Part shown: one piece after another, positions 16,266 to 27,779 of the stretch
How positions within the stretch are numbered: position 1 is the stretch's first letter
Layout of the letters: the number at the start of each line of letters is the position of its first letter
Source: Branchiostoma floridae
Lineage: Eukaryota; Chordata; Leptocardii; Amphioxiformes; Branchiostomatidae
Assembly (NCBI RefSeq): GCF_000003815.2
Contig: NC_049995.1
Span: 14,860,048 to 14,904,029 of the forward strand
Reading direction: 5' to 3'
Length of the DNA: 43,982 nucleotides
The notes under the pieces: generated by a model
What the model was told of the DNA's origin: nothing
The model's database searches: none
Seen by the model: the letters and a program-made list of their open reading frames with translations, nothing else
Made by a program: the position numbers and the translations under genes

Positions 16266-16821
16266 GTTCGTTTTGATCAATTTTATTTATTTATTACACC
16301 ATAAAGAATTAGCTACAAAACACCTATATCTTCACCACAACAAAAATGGAAAATCACAATGCAGTTCTTTTCAACTGCAAAGGAGCGCTCTTTGGTAAGC
16401 CCCATTCAAACAATCAACCTTTTCAGGACCAATGATCACAAGAATTTATGTCAACTTCAAAACACGAAACAAGACGTTCATATTGTATAGGATTTCCTGG
16501 TCCTACCATTTGATACTGTAGGACTTCTAGTGTAGACAATCAAACGGCAAATGAAATACATTGTTGAAGACTAGATATCCAGGCAATATGACAGTTACTC
16601 AGGCAATGGTGTTAGATTTGTTAACAGCCAGACGTTTCAAGTAGCACCCTATCTTTATTTTAAAAAAGGCAGCGGATGCAACCTGAAGCGTTTGACAGTC
16701 TAACAAATCAATCCTTGTTGACTGATGTAGCTGTTATATTGTGTGATTTATCCAGTGGTGTGATGAGCATTGTATATCAAGCTCAAGCTTTATTGACACG
16801 ACAAAAAGTACAGTGAATTAC

Positions 16822-16965
16822 GCCAAAAAAATAGCTACTCAAGCAACTGGATATGGTTTTGAAAACGGTCATACATTTTAACTACTATCAAGTAGTTTCC
16901 TCAGTGACCGTTTCCAAAACCAGATCCAGTTGCTTGAGTAACTATTTTTTGGCGTATCTTATTAC
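16822..16965. mobile_element. Foldback element downstream of GFP copy 2
   Basis: TACGCCAAAAAAATAGCTAC with TCAAGCAACTGGATATGG pairs with its complement ending GGCGTA at about 16960. Half-copies are at 33607-33670 and, more diverged, 25690-25730. It lies just downstream of the copy 2 stop codon. Confidence 0.7.
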
Positions 16966-17072
16966 CTGGATGTCTATTAAACCTACATCGACTTACAGTG
17001 ACGTTCGTATGGTGTACTGTTTAAATGAAGGAGGTAAGGAGGTGACTGCTTGAATCGGGCCCGACCAGGCGC

Positions 17073-17459
17073 TTACTGGAGAAGATCCTGGAAGACCTTC
17101 TCTCGCTCGATCAAGGTGACCTCCGTCTTGGAGCAGTCGATATCCACCTTGCGGAAGACGAAGAGCGGCATGACGTTCTTCAGACCCGGCTGGAGGTTCT
17201 GCGCGAAGGTGGCGTTGGTCATGACTTCAGCCTTGTAGCGCTTGTCCTTGCCGCCTTTCTCACTGTTGGGGAAAATTAAAAGGAAATGTTTGTTTGTTTG
17301 TCTGTTTTATTTTAAAAAAATCAATGACTACAAATGAATACAGTTGTATGTTGATCATTCCGTCATAATTGTTACTCAAGCCCTTGCCTTTCTCTCTGGA
17401 AATTGGATATTGGAAATTTCCTTTTCTTTCCTTCCCTCTCTCTCTCTTTCTCTCTCTAA

Positions 17460-17494
<35 letters not shown>

Positions 17495-17974
17495 TCTCCC
17501 CCTCACTCTCTCCCTCTCGCTCTCTCCCTCTCTCCCTCCCTTTCTCTCTCTCTCTCTCTGTCTTATTTTCTTTCTTTCTTTCTTTCTGTCTTTTGTAATG
17601 GTTAGAAAAATGTAGGAAAATGTACGTACGTTATATGTGAAACTGCTATTTGGTCTATGCTACGGGAATCTTAACGCAGATTGATACAGTGTATGACACA
17701 GTAAGATAATTCCTTACGTGAAAGTCCACATGTTGTCGCTGCCGATGGTCTTGTCTCCCAGCACCATCAGCCTCTCCACGTTATGATCATGCTGCTGGAG
17801 TGAGTTGGTCATCACAGGGCCGTCATCAGGGAACCCGGATCCAACCACCTGCAGCATACAACAGAAAATCAGTAAATCTACAAATAATTTCGATGTCATT
17901 AAGTTTGCCTTTAGCAAGATTTTTCACATTAAACAAACATTGAAAAAGCACACGCTTTGTGTGTGTGTCTTTCT

Positions 17975-18018
<44 letters not shown>

Positions 18019-18048
18019 CGTGTTTTGTGTGTTTGTGTGTGTGTGTGC

Positions 18049-18133
<85 letters not shown>

Positions 18134-18154
18134 GTCTGTGTTTGTGTGCTCGTT

Positions 18155-18193
<39 letters not shown>

Positions 18194-21100
18194 CTTTGTT
18201 TGTGTGTGTGTGTATTTGTGATAAGAAACCTCTGACGTACGTGGAACTCTCCCTTGATCTTGTTCCCTGAGTAGGTGTAGCGGAAGTTGATGGTCATGAC
18301 GCCGCCGTCCTCGAACTTGAAGGTGCGGTGCTTTTGGTACCTGGAACAGGAAGGTACTTTTAAGTTGATTTGGCGTCGAGGGACCGAGAAGCTAGGCTAG
18401 CAAACTCGACGTCAAGGAGTCACATGTTTACTGCACGTTCCTCTCTCCACCCATAGGTAAAATGGGAACCTGACTTCGCACTCGGTTGGGGCGATCAAAG
18501 GCGGTGGGAGGAAAGGGAAGGCCATATATCTTCATACAACATATAAATCCGCAACGATTGTCAAGAGTAGAGTCTTTTTTTGCATTGATTTCTTAAGGCT
18601 AAGCACTTAAAATCCAATACCGAATGCACGTTACTTTCTGTTTGAGAAAGCATTGCGTCCATGAAAGTATACATTCTTGCTTGAAAATATATCAGGATAT
18701 TAAAGCTCCACGGTACAGAAAAATCCTACTAACAGACAACTTCGTCAACGTAACAGTGTGCTTTGACTGGGTTTTAAAATATCAGGACGTTCGCTGTGGC
18801 ACTGTTGTGTTATGTTATGTTACGTTAATACGTAAAAGTATGACTTAGAAGACAACAAAATACACAAAACGTAAGAACATTCGTTCTCTATCTCTGAAAT
18901 TCGTTCAGTATTTTTCTATTATTTTTCTTTTGTGTCGACAAAAGTATACTAGCTTCTTGACTGAGTGCGCTTAAACGTTTTAGAATTCTTCATGAAAAGT
19001 TTTACGGTACTCACACTCCGTTGGTGATGGCCTGCTGGTACGGTGAGGTCCCGGCCGGGAAGGGCAGGTACTGGTGGTACCCGTACCCCAGGTTAGGGGC
19101 CAGGATCACGGGGGAGAAGGGCAGGGCACCCTTGGTGGAGCGCACCTTGGTCTCCAGTGTCCCCTGGGGTAGATAAAAAGTGCAAAATTTAGTCAGTTGA
19201 GCTCAGGAGATCAATGAACAGTTGAGCTACTCTTCCACTGGTCGTGACAGAGACAACAGTCACTATGTACAGTATGTAAAGGTTCGCTGTACCGGAGAAA
19301 TTCTCCTAGCTCTTTTTCACAAGTTCAATATGGGGAGTGGGCCATGTCTCACGTCTGGATGGTAGAATCCTTTCGAGTAGCTGGTGGGTAAGCACAACAG
19401 ACGAGATTTAAACTACCAACCTTTTGGTTCAGAGGATGACTGGATTGAAATGTCAGCATGAAAACTTTGGACGTCCCCAACATAGTGTGGCGACTGACCA
19501 CTAATTCTAGACAAACGTTTGAGACATTTCGGCAGCCTTACTGCATTTGCATTTATTGCCGCGGCTCAAGTGGATGTTAAGTGCTCGATCTGTTTTAGAA
19601 CTCTGCACGTCAAGAAACCCCAACAAAAGAATCAAGAAGAACTATGATGCCTAAAGTTCCGGGCTAAAACGACAAAAGACGCCTTGCACTGCTCCACTTC
19701 CACACATATCTGGTTATCAATCATTCTCTTAATTACAAATGTATGCCTGGAGGAATGCAAATTAAATCGAATGATGAATGGGTGACTGGGGCACAAAAGA
19801 TGTCGGCTAGCTGAGTAATTAGTCCACTCATTAGAGTGTGAAATCTTAATGGCTGAGGCTGGTCCTAATGTATCTACTAGTAGGCACACACTACTACTAG
19901 TAGGAACCATGGCACACACAGTCCTACAAGGAAAAGCAGAGGAAGTGCGGCCGAGGGGTCGCCCCCACCGAGCATGGATTAACGATGTGAAGTACTGGAC
20001 AGGAAGGACGTCAGCCCAGCTGACTAGACTGGAAAGACCCTGTGAACAGTCTGGCTGCCTCTACGGCCACCGGCTACCGGCTACGGGACTAAGTGAGTGA
20101 GAGTGAGTGAGTGAGTGAGTGAGTGAGTGAGTGAGTGAGTGAGTGAGTGAGTGAGTGAGTGAGTGAGTGAGTGAGTGAGTGAGGGAGGGAGTAATTGAGT
20201 GAGTGAGTGAGTGAGTGAGGGAGTAATTGAGTGAGTGAGTGAGTGAGTGAGTGAGTGAGTGAGGGAGTGAGGGAGTGAGGGAGTGAGTGAGGGAGGGAGT
20301 AATTGAGTGAGTGAGTGAGTGAGTGAGTGAGTGAGTGAGTGAGTGAGTGAGTGAGTGAGTGGTCCGTTTGACAATTGGGTCAAATTCCGTGGATCCAGAC
20401 AGCAGGGTTCCGTGTGTAAACATTGGGGGCGTTGAGCTTTTGACTATCTATACTCAAGAGCCTGACGCTTCCAACGTATGCAGGTAAAGGGGACCAAAGG
20501 GGCCAAACAAACAAAGAAGCAAACAAACAAGCAAGCAAACAAACAAACAACAGGAAAATATGCATGTATGTCATTCGGGTTGCCGTTGTTGAACAACCCA
20601 ACAAACAAGCAAATAAACAAACATGCACTTACGTCATTCGGGTTCCCGTTTCCACCGCCCACCAGGTCAAACTCGTGGCCGTTGATGGAGCCGAACATGT
20701 GGCAGTCATGGGCCGTAGGCAGAGACTGGAACACAATGTTCACATTGCTGTATTATTGAATGATGAATGATCTTTATTTGCATGTTCCTGCCCATGTGGG
20801 CTAAATGCAGCAAATCCCATGATGGGATACTAATTATAAAGACTAAGTACTATAACATGTAGTATTACAATTGAATAAACAATACATCTGCAACTAAGCT
20901 ATCACTATATCTAACGTTTACATGACTCTTCCCTTTTCTTGAAACATGTGTATACGAACTCACAGAGTTTGTGTTGTACAAAGTTGTCTGTGGTTGTCAT
21001 TATTATTACCGAGAAAAAAAATCACAGGTCTTAGTGGCAAGTGTGCAGATGATGACACACTGGCAGCACCAAATCCGTAGGTGTGTTTTTGGCATGCCGG

Positions 21101-22441
21101 CACCTTAAGACAGATTAGCCGTGAGGCTCGGTGGGCGTCACTCCACCGTCATGGGGGCAGGGGCATGGCGAGTATCGAACTCTTGACCTACTGATTCTGA
21201 TTCCAAAGCTCTAAGCCGTTGCGCCACACAGATGTATTATTACAGCCAGTAGGAAAAAAGGGAAACGGATCTCGATCCAGCTTTAGCTCACTGAAGCTCA
21301 CTAGCCTTCCACAGGTCATGACAGAGAGGACAGACACTCTGTACAGTATTTACAGGTTCATTGTACCGGAGAAAATTCCCCTAGCTCTTTTTGAAAATCA
21401 CAGTGAACCACGGCTTAACGTCTTGTCCTAAGGACTGCAACCCTTTCCGGTAGCCTACATGTCGGGTGAGCATTATTAACGCTGTCAATGAGCTTCAGTC
21501 TTTTTTTTTTATCACCAGAAATTCATAGACCTTCCTAATCGCGTATTTTCTCCTAAAATCGCGTTGCAGCGGCATCACAACAACAACGATTGTCTTCTGG
21601 TAAGTCAAAATTGTGAACGGGAGCAATTCAAACAGGCAAAATTTACTACGTTTTGGTAAAATCTTAAACAAGACTGGCAATCTAGGTGGTCTACCCCGTG
21701 AACATGCAAAATGTTGGTCTTTTCGTTGCAACGAAAAGACCAACATTTGCAATTGCCTACTAGTCACAAGTTTACATCCAAAGTTAAAATAAGGTGGCGA
21801 ATGTTAAAAAAAGTAGCGATCGGACAAATTGGAGTTTACCTATAAAGATAACCATATTCTTTGCGAATTTATCTACTTGCACACCAAATTTCTTGTGATT
21901 AAAATGTTGTTGAGATACTTTAACCCTACCGCCAACCCTCCAAATAATGTCTGCTGAAATAGCAAGGCGCTTGGCTCGTAAACGAACCGGTGAAAATGTC
22001 CCAAAAGATTGAGTTAAAAAAAGTAGACGGTGAAAATCCCCAAGTTTTACATCAAAATCATAAAATTCCAAACACAAAATTCAGGCAAAATCTTTGAATC
22101 ACCTTGCCACGATTGCAAAACCCAAAGTAATGTCTACAGAAATATCAGAACGTTTAGATCATAAATGTGCCGGTGAAAATGTCCCCAAAGCTTAAGAAAG
22201 TAGACGATGAAATACGCAAGTTTTACATTAAAACCATAAAATTCAAGCAAATTCTGCGAGTTTCCTGGTGACGATGGCAACTTTACCCTCAAAGTGATGT
22301 TTGCCGAAATAGCAGGACGTTCGGCTCGGAAATATACCGATACGAAAAATGCCCCAAACGAATCAGATCAAAACGGTGCCCGGTAAAATTCATCTGTTTG
22401 AAGAATTATGAAATAAAAGATTTTTGAAACTGCCTTACCAT
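17073..22441 (-). CDS. GFP copy 2, six exons, diverged amphioxus GFP subfamily
   Basis: Codes for a 221-residue GFP-family beta barrel on the minus strand. Coding exons in order of transcription: 22441-22439, 20725-20633, 19163-19015, 18340-18241, 17848-17718, 17262-17073, with the stop TAA at 17075-17073. Exon sizes 3, 93, 149, 100 and 131 equal those of copy 1, and only exon 6 is longer (190 against 181). The chromophore is Gly58-Tyr59-Gly60 (NLGYGYHQYLPFPAG). Arg87 and Glu211 are the likely catalytic counterparts. The N-terminus reads SLPTAHDCHMFGSINGHEFD. The second half (VVGSGFPDDGPVMTNSLQQ) differs strongly from copies 1, 3 and 4, so this is an old paralogue and not a recent duplicate. 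No frameshift or stop is seen. Introns 1 and 2 hold a tandem array, a 40-bp palindrome and a LINE tail. I cannot assign its subfamily letter. Confidence 0.9.
17430..17585 (+). repeat. (TC)n microsatellite in GFP copy 2 intron 5
   Basis: CT-rich tract, (GA)n on the gene's sense strand. Not coding. Confidence 0.95.
17957..18222 (+). repeat. (GT)n microsatellite in GFP copy 2 intron 4
   Basis: About 265 bases of GT ending 18 bases from exon 4. Because the gene runs on the minus strand, its transcript carries (CA)n here, the opposite of the other three copies. Confidence 0.95.
19910..20095 (+). mobile_element. LINE ORF2 C-terminal remnant in GFP copy 2 intron 2
   Basis: The plus frame reads LQGKAEEVRPRGRPHRAW and INDVKYWTGRTSAQL. 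The pattern GK..(R/G)GRPxxxWxxDxKxWTG is common at the end of RTE- or L1-like retrotransposon proteins. The frame runs straight into the GAGT repeat, where it stops. Antisense to the host gene. Confidence 0.65.
20090..20362 (+). repeat. (GAGT)n microsatellite, probable expanded LINE tail
   Basis: About 270 bases of GAGT with GAGG and AATT interruptions, starting at the last codons of the LINE frame. The minus-strand frames reading THSL repeats are artefacts. Confidence 0.92.
21060..21240 (-). repeat. tRNA-derived SINE fragment in GFP copy 2 intron 1
   Basis: A reversed head (GAGTATCGAACTCTTGACCTAC, then CTAAGCCGTTGCGCCAC) preceded by GGGGGCAGGGGCA. Confidence 0.6.
21709..21748. other. Perfect 40-bp palindrome in GFP copy 2 intron 1
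   Basis: AAATGTTGGTCTTTTCGTTG is followed without spacer by its exact complement, centred between 21728 and 21729. Single-base asymmetry starts just outside. Confidence 0.92.
21940..22430. repeat. Three-unit tandem array at the start of GFP copy 2 intron 1
   Basis: Units of about 175 bases are anchored by AATGTCTGCTGAAATAGCAA near 21945 and diverged forms near 22127 and 22298. Each contains a CGGTGAAAATGTCCC-like motif, and the first two also contain CAAGTTTTACAT and CATAAAATTC. It adjoins the exon 1 donor, a position where enhancers are common. That role is inference only. Confidence 0.7.
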
Positions 22442-22595
22442 GATTTTCTCAGTCTGAAGTACGAAGCGACGAAGTGAAGTGAAGTCTGAAGTTAACTCAG
22501 AAGATCTCTGGAAGAAGTTCTCTCCGCAAAGTGTGGTGCGATCCCCGGGCGGGCCTTTTTATACAGTTTCTCACAAAATGTGGGAGGAGTTTTCT
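22442..22595 (-). promoter_or_regulatory. GFP copy 2 core promoter and 5' UTR
   Basis: On the minus strand: ACTCCTCCCACA at 22590-22579, TATAAAAA at 22563-22556, the block ATCGCACCACAC at 22542-22531, then a 5' UTR of about 85 bases to the ATG at 22441, which is directly followed by the donor GTAAGG. The order matches copies 1, 3 and 4 although the downstream coding regions are very different, so the elements are probably functional. Confidence 0.7.
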
Positions 22596-22880
22596 TGACA
22601 CTTGTTTTTGAAAAATCACTTTTTCATTGAAAGATATAATTGTTATGACGTCAATAGAGAATTACTTCAGGTCACTAGACGACTAAATTGGATTCGGTAA
22701 ACCGTTGATTTTGCGATCAGTTGTAAGCTCATGACTGCAAAGATTAAAAACACAGAAAGTGTGAAGAAATCGTCTAATATTCATGAAACAATGTGTTAGT
22801 ATATTAGTGAAATTACATGTTACAGCGTGAGGTTAGAGCAACTGTGATATTGGGGCATTGCTGCTACGTTAATACAATTA

Positions 22881-23083
22881 CTGTAAATGCAGAAACTTTC
22901 GCGGTGGTTTAATGTTCGCGGTGGCCGCTTCACCGTGAACTTAAAGCACCGAGAACATTTTTCCATGGCAGTAAGAGACTACAGCTGCAGTGCATGGTGG
23001 ACCGCGAAATTAAAACCACAGTGAAAAGTCAAGTTTTCCGCTACCGCGAAATTAAATCCCCGTGAACTTAAGGGCATTTACAG
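22881..23083. mobile_element. TTCGCGG-family palindromic MITE, TA target
   Basis: Ends CTGTAAATGC and GCATTTACAG flanked by TA (22879-22880, 23084-23085). The interior has repeated TTCGCGGTGG and its complement. Further members at 30598-30795, 40611-40994 and 41478-41600. Confidence 0.85.
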
Positions 23084-23306
23084 TACACTGCAGTTCGACC
23101 CACTTGACAGAGATCTCGCCGCGATCTAAACTGATTTTGGTGCAGCAGTTGGTTTTGTAATTATTCGTAACCTTATCGGACTACAAACACTCAAAGCGTA
23201 AAAAAATAGTTTTTTATCCATAAACTTGTTGAATGAAACTATCAAAGTTTAGGCCACACCTGCGCGATCAAGTTATAGTGGAATGGGGGCATTGCAATGA
23301 TTTTTA

Positions 23307-23786
23307 CCCCTTTCCACTAGGACGGCGCTCTCGCTTTATGTGGAAATATAGTGTAACTGTGCATGTTATTTGATCTATTCTTAGGAAAGTTATATCTATA
23401 GCTACGTGAATCTTAACGCAATGGCAGATCGATACAGTGTATGATTCATTAATACCCCCTTGCCCCCTTGCACGGCGCTCTCGTCGCGCTCTCTGCGACC
23501 TCAAATTCAATGTTTTTAAACTTTCTGTGTTTTGGTGTCTTCTTAGTCACACTTTTACGTTTTGTGTGATATACCCAGCATGAAAACGAAGATTATACAA
23601 ATAATTTGTATGTCTCATTGAGCGCGCTGCATGATCGCCGTCTATTGGCAAGGGAGTCTTTGATAGCCTCCTCAGTCACACTTTTACGTTTTGTCTGATA
23701 TACCCAGTATGAAAGCGAAGGATACATATATCCTATTCAGGTCGCAGTGAGAGCGCAGCGCGATCGCCGTCCAGTGGAAAGGGGAC
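23307..23786. mobile_element. Compound MITE, CCCCTTTCCACT termini
   Basis: CCCCTTTCCACTAGGACGGCG at the left pairs with the complement of CGCCGTCCAGTGGAAAGGGG at the right. Internal copies of the terminus occur near 23462 and 23633, and CACTTTTACGTTTTGT occurs twice (23549, 23669), so two elements are probably merged. Confidence 0.65.
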
Positions 23787-23933
23787 CTTACAGACCATAG
23801 CTCAAATGCCGCGAGGTTGGTGCAACTGTGTAATCGGGACATTGCAGTCATGTGTGCTTCATGTGATCTCAGTCATATGTTCTGCATGTGATCGTCTTCT
23901 AATGTTTAATGATATGAGTTAATGAATGCAATC

Positions 23934-23934
<1 letters not shown>

Positions 23935-23965
<31 letters not shown>

Positions 23966-24123
23966 CAAAAATCATGTGAGTTCATGTGATCTCAATCATA
24001 GGTTCTGCACGTGACCTGCAATCATGGGATTGCCTTGTGATGTATATTGATGGGAATGAGTGAATAAGTGAGTGAGTGAATGAATGAATGAATGAATGAA
24101 TGAATGAATGAATGAATGAATGA
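23935..24123. repeat. Short tetranucleotide repeats (AATC)n and (GAAT)n
   Basis: ATCA/AATC repeats at 23935-23964 and GAAT repeats at 24076-24123, separated by ordinary DNA. Confidence 0.9.
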
Positions 24124-24499
24124 AATGGCGAATACTGCCCACAATTCCATAGAATGGGCCAGCCGAACAAACTGTCTTCATACTTCGCTCTTTGCCCAAA
24201 CTAGTCCCCTGTTTGATAAAGAAAACATTGTGGGTTTTTTTTTCAGAAGACAGTAAAATGTGCATCCAAAATGTTGAATTGATGGATTTTAGTTTAACAG
24301 GTGGTTATCCTAGATGCATCAGAAGCCGAAAAGTTCTCCGAATGTTGTTTCTCTGCATGCAATGTTTGATATATGTCATAAGTTATGACGTATTTCGTTT
24401 CTACACGACTTCAATTTGTACAAGAAATAAAACTTTGAATAAAGTTAACGACTTACGCGACATTTGAGAATTAACCTATAGTTTTGTCCCGCTGATTTA

Positions 24500-25135
24500 A
24501 AAGTACGAGAGAACAAAATGACGGAGTACTTTCTTCAAAGAATTCATAATGGATATTGGTGTCATACTTGCAATTATGAACGCCTTCAGGTGGTAGAAGA
24601 TGCGAACAAAAAACACAAACTGGACAGACACAGCATTTTCTTCAAGGAATGTATGATATGTGATGCTTACGGCAAGGTAATCGTTCATACTAGACAGTTC
24701 TTTTGTTGTATGAATGATGACAACAAAAACAAGTCAATTTTGTCAACGTTACAGAACCTAGACAGTCACTCCTTTACGGATACCTAGAAGCGTCTCATAT
24801 GAGATAAAAGAAAACCGAATTGTTCATACTAAACAGTCTTCTTTTTAAAAACACCTTTCAGTGTTTCAATATGAGTAAAAGACAAACCAATCGTTCATGC
24901 TAGACACTCTCCTGGTTATCAAGAACACATTCAGGTGAGAACAACGTACAGGAACTAGACAGACACAGTACTTTCTGCAAGGAATTAATATCAATGATAA
25001 ATGATGCTCGTGACAACACAATGGTTCATACTAGACAGTCTTTTGTTGTTAAGAACAGCTTTAAGTGATGAGGCGATAAGGTTAAGAACACATTTAAGAT
25101 GATAACAAAAACAATTCTCATTCTACACAGTCAAT
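24500..25135. repeat. Degenerate tandem repeats, continues at 25434-25580
   Basis: GTTCATACTAGACAGTC and CTTTC(T)GCAAGGAAT, CAAACTGGACAGACACAG recur several times in diverged form. A plus-strand frame at 24518-24787 is open across units but has no recognisable domain. Confidence 0.6.
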
Positions 25136-25153
25136 CCTTTAAGGACACCTTAA

Positions 25154-25433
25154 AGCTAAAGTTAAACCCTTCCCGCGCCTGATGGCGCATAAGGCGGTGC
25201 CCATCTCTGTTTCCTTAGCCCTGGGCCACACAACACAATCACTACAGCAGGGGGCTAGTCCACTGGTAGTGGTGTGCGTTCAACTTCCATACTCTTTCCC
25301 AAATGCTGAGTGCTAAGCAGTGAAAGCAGCATGTACCATTTTTTAAAAGTCTTTGGTATGACTCGGCCGGGGATCGAACTCATGACCTACCAGATGCAAG
25401 GCGAACACTCTACCCACTCGGTCATTGTACCGG
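25154..25433 (-). mobile_element. Full-length tRNA-derived SINE with target duplication
   Basis: On the minus strand a tRNA-like head (A box TGACCGAGTGGGTAG, B box GAGTTCGATCC) is followed by a 200-base body and an AT-rich tail ending AACTTTAGCTT. It is flanked by TTTAAGGACACCTTAA (25138-25153) and TTTAAAGACACCTTAA (25434-25449), a 16-bp duplication with one mismatch. Confidence 0.85.
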
Positions 25434-25580
25434 TTTAAAGACACCTTAAGGCGGTCTGATACGAGAAAAAGAGACAATCAAATCATTCATGCTGGACACT
25501 CCTCTAGCTATTAAGAACATCTTCAAGTGAGAACAAAGAACATAAACTAGAAACAAGACACGCACCTGTTGTTGCCCGCC

Positions 25581-26611
25581 TGGAGACACACATAGTTTAG
25601 CTTATATGAGCTGTGAAATGATTAAAATTGAACGATAGAACCTATCAATTACCAGACATCTTCAAAATGTGCCAAATGACAGTTTCTAATGCGACTGGAT
25701 ATGATTTTAAAAACGGGCAGACATTTAATCAGCCTTCGTCAGAACCGAGAAAGATGTGCATCTAAAATGTTGACTTTATATGTCATAGCTGTACAAATGG
25801 TTCTACATCAGAAGTCAAAAAAGACTTGCCCGAGACGAACTAGCTACTTTCATCGCCCAGTCGTTTCATATTCAATCCTGACATGGAGGAAATAATTGTA
25901 GAAACAATATGTTATGCTGTTTGTGTGTCCGCGATGAACAGTTAATAACTTATCATTCTCTTTTTAACAATTTTCATTTTTTTCCTTATGTTTTGCAGAA
26001 TTAATGTCAAGTCAGTACTTGATTCATTGTGTGGGGTTACTATAAGTCGCCGACCTAATTCTCTATTTCCAAGTGACCAACTGACAAACTTGCAAAGACA
26101 GGTATTATCCAAGCATTTCGTCAATAAAAGGTGAAAACTGGGGGCATTTCGGATGTCCTTTGAAGTGTCAAAAGTTTTAACCTCTGCCACTATAAACACA
26201 TAATTAATGACCCTAATGAATGATTATCTTTCAGGAGATAGTCTGGTTGGCGCTGACAACCCGCTGCGATCTGTCCGCAATGTAAACTACAACTTTTTAG
26301 ATCTAGTGTATAATCATTCCACGATAAATTTTGGAGCCTGTGTAGTTCAGTGAGCCTCCATAGCAGGCTCTCTGGGGCCTTTTTGGGGATCATAATACAC
26401 TTTTGCTGGCCATTTCTATTTGTACTGGGTCGCTGATTGCTGGCCTTTTACTGATTGCCGGCCTCTTGGACAATACGTGATAATAACTAATCTACAGTGA
26501 CGCTCCTGACAACTTTTGTTGAAAAATGACAACCGTCAAATTACCAAATTTCAATATTTTGGGAAATGGGTACATGTAAATGAAGGTTAATCATGTGCAC
26601 CAAGCCGTACT
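25581..26611. other. No gene recognised
   Basis: AT-rich DNA with a diverged piece of the 16822-16965 element at 25690-25730. Short open frames on the minus strand (25942-26199, 26190-26393) show no domain. Confidence 0.4.
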
Positions 26612-27056
26612 GTTCAGAATAAACTAGTTATGTTTTACATAACTATAAACGTATGTCCAACTGATCGCCTTTACCTGAAGGCTGTTTACCCTTGGCACAG
26701 TGGATAAAGACTAAGTTTTCTGTTCTCAAATTTAAAAAAGATTCTATTATTAAGATGTGCGCTTATTTTGTAACTTTTATTTTATTTTATCGTTATGGTT
26801 TATTTTGAAATTTGGAGTTGTAGTTCAATCATAAATATTATGATATCATGCTAACACGCATCTCTCTCTGCCTCCCTCTATTTTTCTATCTCTCTCTGTC
26901 TCTTTGTCTCTTTCTACCCTTCTCGTTCGCTCCCCATCTCTCTCTCCCCCTCTCTCTCTATAAGTCTCTCTCTATATATATGTACTAGTATATACTTTAT
27001 CTTGTATTATACCGTATGTAAGATAGAACAGGACACATTCATGGTAGCCCAAAACC

Positions 27057-27062
27057 TTTATT
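27057..27062 (-). terminator. Probable polyadenylation signal, GFP copy 3
   Basis: AATAAA on the minus strand, about 295 bases after the stop codon, followed by AGGTTTTGGGCTACCATGAATGTG. The corresponding sequence lies after copy 4. Confidence 0.6.
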
Positions 27063-27355
27063 TTTTTACCAAAGATTCCACAAATACCCGTTTCAAGTTG
27101 ACAATGCAAATGGTATTGTTAAAGTTTTATACAAGTTTTGATCAATCTAAACTGGATGGGAGATACTGCCGTACAATGTTTGATTGATGATTTGAGAATA
27201 AAATGAAAAGAGGACATTATGAGTAACAATACGAGATTCTAAGTCTGCCGTACCTTAAATGCTAGGAAAAACACCTACTAATCATGAAGAAGTAATGACT
27301 ACGCTATTGTTGCAGTAGCCGCCATCAGAAGGCTTATAGTCGGCGATCTTGAACT

Positions 27356-27717
27356 TCACACAGTGTCGATGAAGGCCTTCACTTTCTCGCTCAGGTTGAT
27401 CTCGGTCTTGGACGCCTGGACCTCGATCTGGTGCCCCAGGAAGATCGGCATCTTCTCCTTGAGACCGGCCGGGAGCGGCTTGGCGAAGGTGTAGTTCGTC
27501 TGCACATCCGCCTGGTGGCGCTTCCCATCGGTGGTGCTGTGAAGGAGAGATAAAGGAGGGGTCAAAGCAGGTCAAGGCTTGGCAGAGGTGTAGTTCGTCT
27601 ATATTAGTCGTGTTTTCCGGTTGTCACCTACCAGAAGCTCCAGTTATTGTGTGTGTGTGAGTGTGTGTGAGTGTGAGTGTGAGTGTGAGTGTGAGTGTGA
27701 GTGTGAGTGTGAGTGTG

Positions 27718-27779
<62 letters not shown>

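Noticed and set aside
17957-18270. Cys-Val rich frames in copy 2 intron 4
   Set aside because: GT microsatellite artefact between two well-defined GFP exons.
20061-20423. Ser-Leu-Thr-His repeat frames on the minus strand
   Set aside because: Antisense reading of the GAGT repeat.
24518-24787. 89-codon frame with several Cys and His, zinc-finger-like at first sight
   Set aside because: Cysteine spacing follows the degenerate DNA repeat, and neighbouring units have stops and frameshifts.
25360-25433. Possible tRNA gene (minus) and similar heads near 435-485, 4885-4950, 14620-14697, 35128-35202
   Set aside because: A and B boxes are present but acceptor stems do not close and the sequence continues into shared SINE bodies.
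27282-27575. 97-codon minus-strand frame overlapping GFP exon 6 of copy 3
   Set aside because: Out of frame with the joined exons. The spliced frame gives the conserved GFP C-terminus ending FIDTV.
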